Shown piece by piece: positions 1-8,375 of a stretch of 64,000 bases of DNA. This stretch comes from Clavaria fumosa (taxonomy: Eukaryota > Basidiomycota > Agaricomycetes > Agaricales > Clavariaceae), in contig OX637806.1 in the NCBI GenBank assembly GCA_951802425.1, positions 620,001 through 684,000 of the forward strand. The letters run 5' to 3'. Every line of letters begins with the position of its first letter. Positions within the stretch are counted from its first letter, which is position 1. Under the pieces are notes generated by a model. The model worked only from the letters and a program-made list of their open reading frames with translations, did not search any database and was not told the DNA's origin. The translations under genes were made by a program, and so were the position numbers.

Positions 1-1
1 A

Positions 2-73
2 GTCGAGGATGGGCAGTCGGACACCAACTGGCTCATAGTTGATTATGGAACTATACGCGTTTGCCAGCTGTGA
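2..73 (+). CDS. Possible 3' end of a gene entering from the left edge
   Basis: A short open frame runs from base 2 to a TGA at 71-73. It reads like the end of a protein, with WLIVDYG and a hydrophobic C-terminus, and could be the last codons of a plus-strand gene whose body lies outside the window. The piece is too short to assign. A chance frame is equally possible. Confidence 0.2.
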   Translation, partial: VEDGQSDTNWLIVDYGTIRVCQL

Positions 74-434
74 TCGAAGAGCAACGAGATCGCCGTGAGG
101 GCGGTGAGGTCCCCGTTGCACCCCAAAGTCTCTGACTGATAAGGTTGGACTACTCCTCATTGGGTTGTTTCGACAAAGCCGAGTGATCTCTACTGCAGGT
201 GTGAAAGCTGTAACATTGGAATATTGACACTGAACTACCGTAAATAAACACGATGCATTGTTCCGCATTTTCACAATTCAAACCAAAAAGCATGGGTAAC
301 GCAGTAATGCGAAGCAAATATCCATGGCAATTGACACAAGGAAAGCTTCCCTTCCTCAGCCGAGGAAGTGTCCTGGCGCGGGACGGCTCACGGGTACGTA
401 GGCGGGGTTCTGTAACATCGGTAGAGCTTCCGCT
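74..434. other. Intergenic, no gene seen
   Basis: No convincing coding frame or RNA gene is visible. A 61-codon plus-strand frame at 253-438 has no recognisable features and is taken as chance. The stretch probably holds 3' untranslated sequence of the minus-strand gene that ends at 435. Confidence 0.5.
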
Positions 435-2267
435 TTAAACGTCCTCGTCGGGAGCACGCTGTGTCTCCTGCGCTGTCGCAAACGAATTGACACTGCTAGC
501 TCGCGAGTCTGTCCTCGCCGAGGGCAAAGGAGACTGGGAAGGCGTGGGAAGCTGCATCTCCGAACGAGGTGATGGGGAGGGTGAATGAACGCTGGGCTTT
601 TTGTCGTCGTCGTCCACTGTCGGCCACTCGGCGCGTCCTGCCGAAGCGCGCCTGATTGAAGCTATGTAGGCGTCTCTATCCGGCGTGCGACGTGAGGCAG
701 CATCAGCACCGGCTGCGCTTCGAGCCGGCAACGAGCTTTGCAATGTAGAAGATGCGATGGAGCTATGGCTGGCGCTCCTGGTGTGAGAACGCAAAGATGC
801 AGCACGGGCGTCACTCGTTACCCGATCGTGAGACGGGGTCCAAGTGCTGGACAGTCCTCGCTGATGAGACGACCCCGATGACAAAGTCGAACTGGCGCTC
901 AAGGGCGGTGCAACTGCAACAGCATCAAAATCAGGTGGCGGGCCCAGACTCTGCCTCGAATTGGACGCGGCGTAGGCGACAGCATCCGGTCCGTACGGAA
1001 CGCCAAAGCGCGCGATGTTGTCCCGGCTCGAAATCAACTTGACTTGTTCTGGCGTTGGCCCGCCCCTGGGAAGGGTGAACTCGGCCCTCACAGCGGTGTG
1101 CGTGAGCGGAGCAGAGATAGGGCCCAATGAAATTTGCGACTGAGAGTCTGGGCCGCTCAGAGAAGAGCGCGTGAAGGCACGGAATGGAGCACGGAGCCCG
1201 CTTGCGGCATTGTTCGTGGGGGACGCCGAGGAGACCGACGAGCTAGCCCGAACATGACCCGGAGATGTCGGTGACGTCAAACCCTCGGGAGACTGCGCAG
1301 TGTCACGTTGATGATTCGAAGGACTCAGCATCCCAAAGAAGGATCGGATACCGGAGCGTCTCGGCGTGCTCGATTCCGGACCCTGAGCTGCAGAGTTCCT
1401 ACTAGTGTCTCGCGGGGGAATAAACGGGTCGTCAAGAGACACCTGATAGTATGGCGGTGCGTCGCCTCTCGTATCTTGTCCGGGCGGGTATGTTGGAGGT
1501 CTGAATAGCAGGGAGCTTTCATCAGATGTGCCATACGTCTCGGCACTGATTCTGGCATTGTCGTGGGGTGTCTGGGGTGAGAGGGGTGCTAGATCATGGC
1601 TATGAAGAAGTGGGGTCTCCTGAGCTTCTGAGTGCTCGCTGGCAAACGAGTTACCATCGTCTTCGTGAACCACGGGCATAGGTTCTCTCATAGGCGCATC
1701 TTCCATATCTTGAGGCCCTCTGTGATGCAGCCAAGGATTTAGTCCTGAGATTCGTCGGGCAGAGCGAGCGACGTACCTGATGACAACAACCTCGTTATCG
1801 CCTGGTTCTTTCATGTAAGCAGGCAGACTCTTGGTTGAGATTTGGCTGGGTGTCCGACGAGGTCTCCTCGATCGCCTGGGTATCTGTCCTACTACATTCA
1901 ACTCCGCTGCGTCAGGGGCGCCTTCCACGCCCCTAGGAGCCGCGCCTTGGGTCGATAAAGCGTCATATCGAGAGAATCTGCGTCTGGCCCATGTGAAGAA
2001 AAAGAAGAGAACGAAGGCGGCGAGGCAGACGAGCAGCGGAATCTGGAGGTATCGTTAAGGGAAAGAACATCTGGAGGGTGCAGGGCATACCCAGAGACGA
2101 AATTGCCCGCTGTTTGAGCTATTCCCATTGGAGTTGCCAGCGCCATTGTTGCCAGTGTCATTGTTGCCAGTTCCAAATTGCCTCCTCCACAAGCCGGTAC
2201 TCTCGCCTATCGGATTACCCTGGACGATGCCAAAGCCCAGAGAGCAGGACAGAATGAGCAACCGCAT
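435..2267 (-). CDS. Serine-rich single-pass membrane protein
   Basis: Two exons (2267-2091 and 2042-435) are joined across a 48-bp intron that starts GTATGC, has a CTTAACG branch site and ends CAG; the frame closes to 594 residues. The ATG at 2267 starts a signal-peptide-like segment (MRLLILSCSLGFG). A short Gly/Asn/Ser-rich outer part follows. A single membrane span at about residues 60-75 (IPLLVCLAAFVLFFFFTW) is followed by an Arg-rich stop-transfer patch. The remaining ~510 residues are Ser/Pro/Thr-rich and look disordered, so this would be the cytoplasmic tail. The architecture resembles small-ectodomain fungal surface proteins, but I recognise no family and assign no function. Confidence 0.7.
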
Positions 2268-3017
2268 GTCGGGTGACACGTCGTGGTTGAAAGACGTGCG
2301 CTGTGAATGGCTGCGGATGAATTTGCGAGACCGGAGCTGATGAACAACTATATCCTGCAAAACGCGGTGCGGATGAGCGGTTTCCCACAGCCTTACGTGG
2401 CTGTGTTGCATGCGACCATTGCTATATATGGTATTTTTGATCAATGTTGTTTGGTAAGCTATCTTTGTTCTTGTTTATAAATCACATGACTAATGCTATT
2501 GGTCATGTGGCTTGCAAATTTGTATCGTGTTTAAATGTATTTACAGTAGTCCAATCATTCATGGCTCGCAGCCCACACGCCCAACGACAAGCGTCCAAGT
2601 CGCTCGCGCCTCCGCATGCCCCGCTGGGCGAGGCAAGCTCATCGGCCACCTCCGCATACCCGCGCTTGGGTGAGGAGCCTTTTTTGGCTGTGCCAAGCAC
2701 ACTACAGTCCCGAGACACTCTGCTCTCAGACTTCCCGCTCTACTACTACCTAGTGTGCACTGAGGAAAGGAGGCTCCCTGTCCTTTCCCTTTGCCCACTA
2801 GGTAAGCCTGGCCTTCCTCTGCACATTGCCTTAGTCCCTCACTTCAGGTCCTTCTCCCTTACATACTAGTGTACCTTACTTGCAATTGCCTTAAGCAACC
2901 TGCGAATTGAGCCCCCCGGGTGTCTTCGGATGCCGGGGCAGCTGCTTTACCACTACCTTATTACATCAGCAACAAGTGCTTTGATTGGAGGTATTGAAGT
3001 GTGTTGTCCTTGAGACA
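2268..3017. other. Intergenic between membrane-protein gene and retrotransposon
   Basis: About 750 bp without a supported gene. A 141-codon plus-strand frame at 2444-2869 has no family features. Around 2605-2680 two imperfect copies of a CCTCCGCAT...GGGYGAGG block occur, and 2910-2935 can form a short GC-rich hairpin. Both may be remnants of older repeats. Confidence 0.4.
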
Positions 3018-3022
3018 GAGGC
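3018..3022. repeat. 5' target-site duplication (GAGGC) of outer element
   Basis: GAGGC directly precedes the 5' LTR and is repeated at 15542-15546 directly after the 3' LTR. A 5-bp duplication is the usual footprint of Ty3/gypsy integrase. Confidence 0.9.
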
Positions 3023-3601
3023 TGTCAGGATCCATTACGTAAGCCGCCGTCACTAAGTCCGCAACGCACTGGGATTTGGTTACGAGGACCGAGTATGGGA
3101 CCACGTGACCCCCTGCGATCTTAAGCGCCCGCCCGCAACCTCAACTCCACACTCGCAACCCCCCTGGCGCTTATAGGCCCGCGACCAGCACCCATCACGT
3201 GCCCCCACCCACGTTCCTTGAGATTTCCCACGCTTTGCAATTCGTGATGGAGGCGGATCAGCTAAAATGCCTCTGACGTGCCCCATCAACCAATCTAACC
3301 TAAACGGGCTTAATTGAGGTCTCCCCTCGGGCAGCCAAGACCGCGCCAAGCATTCCCTCTGTCGTCTTCCCCACGTTCGTACCTCGCCGCTACCTTCCTT
3401 ATTCGGTATCCCCTTTTCCCTTTGTTGCCTCCCCTATCCTGCACGACTCAGAGCGCGTAGCCTCGTTTCTCTTACTTATGACTCACTCCCTACACAGCCC
3501 CCTTCCCCCGGTATATATAACGCCTTGTAATGAGTGTAGGCCCTCACGTTGAAATCGAGCTTCTTTCCCCTTCTCGCTTCTGTGAGGGACTCGGACTGAC
3601 A
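3023..3601 (+). repeat. 5' LTR of outer element
   Basis: 579 bp, beginning TGTCAG and ending CTGACA (inverted terminal hexamers), 577/579 identical to 14963-15541. It contains CACGTG at 3102-3107 and 3196-3201, a TTACGTAA palindrome close to its start, and a TATA box (TATATATAA) at 3512-3520. Transcription would start about 30 bp further on, near 3547, which sets the U3/R border there. Confidence 0.95.
3512..3520 (+). promoter_or_regulatory. TATA box of outer-element LTR promoter
   Basis: TATATATAA lies 82 bp before the LTR end. A start site 30-35 bp downstream falls on the CGTTGAAATCG stretch (3547-3557) that can pair with the primer-binding site, as expected of a self-priming element. Confidence 0.65.
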
Positions 3602-4496
3602 CAATTTCAATGTCCACCCCTTGCTACCTCGACCCTGTCAACCCCCGGTCAGCCTAGCTTTCTCTTTACTCCCTGCCCGTCGTGCGCAACAGAACGACGA
3701 GAGAATCACCCTGGCGTACCCGACGCGTAACGAGGATATAACGGACGAGTGGCTCACCACGGTCCTGGACTTTGGAGAAGACGAATATTGGGCGAGGTAT
3801 TTCGACACCCGCGTACGAACTGAATTCTACCCAGACACACCTACGGAATCCGACGTCTCGGAGACGGAAACTGCGGTACTGAGACCGCGAGAGCTACGCC
3901 CGTTCGAATTGTGGATTATTGAGGAGGAAAGAAGACTCGCGCCTTATTTCGGAAGGCTATACGCACAAGAACAGAGCAGACGAGAGCAGAGATTGAGAGA
4001 AGCCCTAGCGATTGCATTACCAGACTCCGCGACCTCAGGCACGAGATCGCCCGCACACAGCACCATTGACGTTAACCTCGAAGACCTCGAGGACTACATA
4101 AACAGCGACGACGACGAGTCGACGAACGAACCCGCGTACGTTTCCGTGGAGATCCAGACAGAGCTTACCCTCCTCGGAGTCGAACAGTTCATCGTCCACG
4201 AATACCGACCCCTCGCTTTCATCCCCCGTCCTATCAACCCCATCCCCCCCAGCACCACCAGTTCATACCGAACCCCCCGTAGACTTCGCGAGTTTAGACG
4301 AGCGCCTAGCCCGGCAAGCACCGTCGCCACCACCACCACCACAGTCACCTGCGACTCCAGAGCCGGAACCGCGACCCCAACCCGCGAATCCATCGCCGCC
4401 AGAACCCTCGCCGCCGCCCTCGCCCGCACCCGAAATGGCGGACGCCGTCCCCGCAGCCCCAATGCCGAGGCTGGACCTAGCCGTTCCTTCTTTTGA
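3600..4496 (+). CDS. Long ATG-less frame upstream of gag (ORF0 or frameshifted Gag N-terminus)
   Basis: An open frame of 299 codons precedes gag and overlaps it. It has no ATG; the longest inferred product would start at a TTG near 3621. Residues ~35-160 look like real protein: acidic and charged, with TDEWLTTVLDFGEDEYWARYF and a Glu/Arg-rich helix, then a Pro/Ser/Thr-rich tail. The gag frame is itself open upstream of its ATG back to 4102 and reads Pro/Ser-rich there, so the two frames overlap for about 395 bp. A +1 shift anywhere in the overlap, for example at the C7 run 4244-4250, would fuse them. It may be a separate accessory protein, or the N-terminal part of a longer Gag broken by one inserted base. 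The inner element has no equivalent long frame. Confidence 0.45.
   Translation, partial: HNFNVHPLLPRPCQPPVSLAFSLLPARRAQQNDERITLAYPTRNEDITDEWLTTVLDFGEDEYWARYFDTRVRTEFYPDTPTESDVSETETAVLRPRELRPFELWIIEEERRLAPYFGRLYAQEQSRREQRLREALAIALPDSATSGTRSPAHSTIDVNLEDLEDYINSDDDESTNEPAYVSVEIQTELTLLGVEQFIVHEYRPLAFIPRPINPIPPSTTSSYRTPRRLREFRRAPSPASTVATTTTTVTCDSRAGTATPTRESIAARTLAAALARTRNGGRRPRSPNAEAGPSRSFF
3602..3612 (+). other. Primer-binding site, probably self-primed
   Basis: The bases right after the 5' LTR, CAATTTCAATG, do not start with TGG, so they cannot pair with a tRNA CCA end. They are complementary to 3547-3557 in the LTR (CGTTGAAATCG) over 11 positions with one A-C mismatch and one G-U pair. That LTR segment lies at the predicted 5' end of the transcript. 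The fission-yeast element Tf1 primes reverse transcription with the first 11 nt of its own mRNA; the same mechanism is inferred here. Confidence 0.6.
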
Positions 4497-5505
4497 TGGA
4501 AACAAGAAGAACTTCCAGACCTTCCTCAGGTCCCTCCGACTACAGTTCCTGGGAAACCAGGGGCTCTATGCCAGTGACCTGAACAAGATCCTATTTGCGC
4601 TGAGTAAAATTACAGGAGAAGGGTTCGCAGCGGAATGGGCGAACATGCGAGGTGACGAGATCCTGAATGCTGGAGTGGCAGGAACTTGGGAAGACTTCGT
4701 TGTGGATCTGCGGAGAGCCTTCGACGACCCAAACATTACCGCGACCGCCCTGAACGACATAGCGAAGCTGAAGCAGGGAGCACTGGAAGCCGCGGAGTTC
4801 TTCGCTCTCTTCGAAACGCTGATGCGCAAGGCGGAACTGGACCCGGTCGACGACTCTGACGTGCTCATCCACTGGCTGGAGACTAACCTCAACCGGAGGT
4901 TGACCATGCGGGTCTACAATGTCAACCCCATGCCAGTTACCTATGCCCAGTGGAAACATCTGGTCGAGACCCTGGACGCTCAGCAACGATGGCTTGACGC
5001 GATCATCCGTGAGCAGAATGCCAGCCGCCCGGCCCCGCCTCAGTTCCAACAGTCCCAACCACTGCCAACACCCCCGCGCTATCCAAACCCGAACCCCCTG
5101 CGACCCGCGCCTCGCTTCCCCTCCGCTCCGCAACAGCAGCAACGCGCTCCTGTTCCACAGATCATGCCCCGTCCCGCTGGTGCCGGTGACCGGATGATCG
5201 TAGACCAGACGCGAGCTCCTGCGGCCGAGCGTCGATGCTTCCGCTGTGGCCAGGTAGGACACATCGCCCGCAACTGCCACCTCCCGGACTCGCGACCCTA
5301 TGTCCCGAGACCGCAGGTTCGCGCGATGGTCCCTGGCCCAGTAGAGGTGGAAGAATACGAGAACGAACTCGCGCTACTTCGCGACAGGCTCGCAATCTAT
5401 GAGAGAGAGAGGCAGATGGCTGGTGCCCCACAGGCCCAGCAACACCAACAACAGCTCCCGCCGGCTCCCACCCAGGAGCAGGGTTTTGGAGGAGAGACGC
5501 AGTAA
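4435..5505 (+). CDS. gag: Gag (capsid/nucleocapsid) of outer element
   Basis: 356 residues from ATG 4435 to TAA 5503-5505. Residues ~20-190 form a Ty3-type Gag region (FDGNKKNFQTFLRSLRLQF at the start, with conserved ITGEGFAAEWAN and a TALNDIAKLKQG block). A Pro/Gln-rich linker precedes a single CCHC zinc knuckle, CFRCGQVGHIARNC, at about residues 267-280, which binds the genomic RNA. A coiled-coil-prone tail ends the protein. Pol follows in the -1 frame. A slippery heptamer G GGT TTT lies at 5481-5487, five codons before the stop. The frame is open upstream of the ATG to 4102, so an N-terminally longer form cannot be excluded. Confidence 0.9.
   Translation: MADAVPAAPMPRLDLAVPSFDGNKKNFQTFLRSLRLQFLGNQGLYASDLNKILFALSKITGEGFAAEWANMRGDEILNAGVAGTWEDFVVDLRRAFDDPNITATALNDIAKLKQGALEAAEFFALFETLMRKAELDPVDDSDVLIHWLETNLNRRLTMRVYNVNPMPVTYAQWKHLVETLDAQQRWLDAIIREQNASRPAPPQFQQSQPLPTPPRYPNPNPLRPAPRFPSAPQQQQRAPVPQIMPRPAGAGDRMIVDQTRAPAAERRCFRCGQVGHIARNCHLPDSRPYVPRPQVRAMVPGPVEVEEYENELALLRDRLAIYERERQMAGAPQAQQHQQQLPPAPTQEQGFGGETQ
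5481..5487 (+). promoter_or_regulatory. -1 frameshift slippery heptamer GGGTTTT
   Basis: In the gag frame the codons are GGT TTT preceded by G, which fits the X XXY YYZ rule for -1 slippage exactly. Slipping here moves ribosomes into the pol frame, which is open through this point and has no early ATG. The inner element has GGATTTT at the same place, five codons before its gag stop. Confidence 0.6.
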
Positions 5506-8056
5506 GTCCGAACTGGCGTCTCTGTAACAGTACAAGTCTCGTTCCCGCCCCCGCCCCTGTACCCGTAGCAAGTATACCCAAATATACGATCTTGCAACGG
5601 AGACACGCCCGGAGCGCGAATGAACTTGAGGACAACAGAACAACAAAGGTCGCGGAGGAGAAGCCAAAGAAGCGAAAGAGAGAGTTGACCCTACCGGCGC
5701 ACTTTGAGACTCTAACCACGGCTGAATGGGGAGGCGTTAAAGTCCTGATCGATTCGGGATGTACTAACTGCTTCATGGACCTAGCCTGGTGCAGGGAGCT
5801 CGGACTGGAACCTGTGCCGCTACAGAACCCGATCAAGGTGTACAATGTGGATGGATCGGCAAACAAGAGCGGGCCTATTCGCTATGGCATCAACCTCCTG
5901 CTGACTATAGGAGACCACCAAGAGCGAATACACTTCTTGCTCGGAACAGCCAAGTCACACAAAATCATCCTGGGACACGACTGGCTATCCAAACACAACC
6001 CTGAGATCGATTGGCCACTGGGGAAAGTCTCCTTCAAACGCTGCCCCGCGAGTTGCCACTTCGACCCGCACCTCGCGAGTCCCTGGGCCTATCCAAAGAG
6101 CAGTGATTGGGACAATGCACTACGAACAACCATGGATATCTGCTTTTCGGACTCCGGAGACATGCCTGACTGGCCGTCGCTATACCCAATGGTCTTTAGT
6201 GAAGCCAAGTGGGACGAGTTGCCCAAACCGCGACCTGACTTCGACATCAAAATTGAGTTTCGCGAGGATCCCGGTCACTTATCCTCCAAGCTATATTCGC
6301 TGACGAGAGAGGAGACGATTGAGATGAACAGGTGGATCGATGAACAGCTCGCATCAGGGAGGATAAGACCTTCCAAGTCGCCCTATGCCAGTCCGTTCTT
6401 CTTCAAGCGAGAGAAGGACAAACTCCGACCGATCATCGACTATTCACGCCTCAACTCATTCCTGATCAAAGATAAGTTCCCACTACCATGCATCCGCGAC
6501 TGTGTAGACAAGCTGCGGGGAGCCAAGGTCTTCTCCAAGATCGATGCAAAGGGGGGATTTCCGTCTATGAGGTTGTGGGAGGGGCACCAAGAGAGATGCG
6601 CGTTCTTAACGTCGCGAGGCTTGTTCGAACCTACGGTAATGTGGTTCGGACTCCAGAATGCCCCCGCAACCTTCCAGAGATTCATGAACCACATTCTGAG
6701 AGAGGAGATTGCCGGCGGACACGTCCTCGCATACATCGATGACGTCATCATCTTCGCGGATGACCTCGCGACCCACCGTTACTGGATGGACCGAGTCTTA
6801 CAAAGATTCCGCGAGAATGGGCTGTGCCTCCGGCTAAGCAAATGTGAGTTCGAGAAGGCTGAGGTGTTCTACCTTGGGCTCAGGCTCTCGCACAACCGCC
6901 TCGAGCATGACCCGGCCAAGGCAGAAGCTATCCGAAACTGGCCAGTGCCCCGAAACGTCAAAGAACTCCAACGCTTCCTCGGAATGGTCAACCACTTGCG
7001 GAGATTCATCCCCAACTTGTCCACGCGAGCCAAACCCCTGTTTAAGCTCACCGGCAATGTCCCCTGGTGTTGGCAGAGCGAACAGGTTGCGGCTTTTCTG
7101 GATGTGAAAGGAGCGCTTGTCTCAGCCCCAGTCCTCGCCCTACCCCAGGACTCGGGCAGGTGGAAGGTAGAAACGGACGCGAGTAACCTCGCGACGGGTG
7201 GCGTTCTTTCACAGCAGCAGCCTGATGGAACCTGGAGACCGGTCGACTACATCTCCGAGGCCCTCACAGCCGCCGAGAAAAATTATGATGTCTACGATAA
7301 AGAACTCCTCGCGGTCATCAGGGCTCTAAGAGAGTGGAGAGCGTATCTAGTGGGAGTGGACGAGACCTTCGAGATTTGGACAGACCACGCCAACCTGCAA
7401 TACTTCAGAAAGCCCCAAAAACTGAAACCACGACAGGTACGCTGGTACGGAGAACTCCAAAGTTTCGACTTCGAGATCAAGTATCGCACAGGCAAAAGCA
7501 ACACCAAAGCCGATACCCTCTTGCGAAGGCCAGACTACGGAGACGCTGCCGAAGAAGATGCCCCCGTCCAGATGCTACCCGCCGACATGGACGTACGCGC
7601 TAGCTTTACCTCGGAAATGGAGACGCTCCTCCAGAAAAAGAGCGCGGAATATGTCACGAAGCCCACGGAGATTGATGACAGTTGGACGAGAGACCGCCTT
7701 GGGCTTTGGTGGAGAAACAACACTGTGTGGATACCCGCAAGCGTTCGCGAGGTGGTGCTCAACTACGAACACGACCTCCCCACCGCAGGACACCCCGGAA
7801 AAAGGAAAATGAAAGCCGCAATGGTCAAGGCCTACTGGTGGCCCGAGATGGTGAAGGATGTGGAGAAGTACGTATCCGGGTGCGAAGGTTGTCAGAGAAC
7901 CAAGCCCGACCGAACCAAACGCGCCGCGCCTCTGTACCCGCACCCAGTCCCAAACAGCCCATGGTGGGCGATCAGCTGGGACATAGTAGGCCCGTTACCA
8001 CAGTCCCGCGGATTTGACTCCATCCTTGTAATCGTCGACAAATTCACCAAGCGTAC
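5502..8056 (+). CDS. pol: Pol of outer element, first part (protease, RT, RNase H, integrase N-half)
   Basis: Pol is read in the -1 frame from the gag stop and has no early ATG, so it is made as a Gag-Pol fusion. Counting from 5502: aspartic protease with LIDSGCTN near residue 83; reverse transcriptase ~230-480 with the YIDDV active site near 411; RNase H ~545-660 with TDAS and a DALL-like end; integrase HHCC zinc finger ~750-800 (HDLPTAGH, then CEGCQ); first catalytic Asp in WDIVG near 826. Translation then runs into the nested LTR and stops at 8090 after ten foreign codons. Joined to 13958-14951, the frame is exactly preserved (1,183 codons with stop). It is disrupted only by the nested element. 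Confidence 0.93.
8052..8056. repeat. Target-site duplication (CGTAC) of nested element, left copy
   Basis: CGTAC before the nested LTR matches 13953-13957 after its other LTR. Removing one copy and the nested element restores the outer pol frame. Confidence 0.92.
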
Positions 8057-8361
8057 TGTCAGACTTAGTCTCACGGTTCACACAACTTAACGTAAGGTCG
8101 ATGATGACGATACTAACATAAGGGGAAAAGGGTACAAGTAAGAAAGCGACGTAGTATATATAGCGAGAGGTTCGGGAGTTGCCGGCGTTCCCACGCTCGG
8201 ACCCCGTGCGTCACGTGATGCGTCCAGGCCCGGGTCACGTGATGTTCCCATTATGTAAGCCACCACCCGTTCGGGTCACGTGACTCGTCCGCAAACTTCC
8301 CGCAACTCTTTTGCAATCCTTTCTTGGCCTTTCCAACCTGCTTATGTAAGCGATCCTGACA
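8057..8361 (-). repeat. 3' LTR of nested element
   Basis: 305 bp with TGTCAG/CTGACA ends, one base different from 13648-13952. It carries three copies of the palindrome TCACGTGA (core CACGTG at 8212-8217, 8236-8241 and 8277-8282) and two TTATGTAAG motifs. In element orientation these lie upstream of a TATATATA box. Confidence 0.95.
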
Positions 8362-8363
8362 TC

Positions 8364-8375
8364 ACCCCCCTCTTA
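8364..8375 (-). other. Polypurine tract of nested element
   Basis: On the minus strand a purine run (AAGAGGGGGG) lies just upstream of the 3' LTR and overlaps the end of pol. This is the usual primer position for plus-strand DNA synthesis. Confidence 0.7.

Noticed and set aside
2444..2869. 141-codon frame upstream of the retrotransposon
   Set aside because: No family features, no splice partners, and composition like the surrounding non-coding DNA.
5502..5570. Splice-donor-like GTAAGT (outer) and GTGAGT (nested) at the gag stop codons, suggesting pol is made by splicing
   Set aside because: No acceptor at a normal intron distance gives the right frame in both elements; the only in-frame choice in the outer element would be a 29-nt intron. 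The conserved slippery heptamers explain the frame change better.
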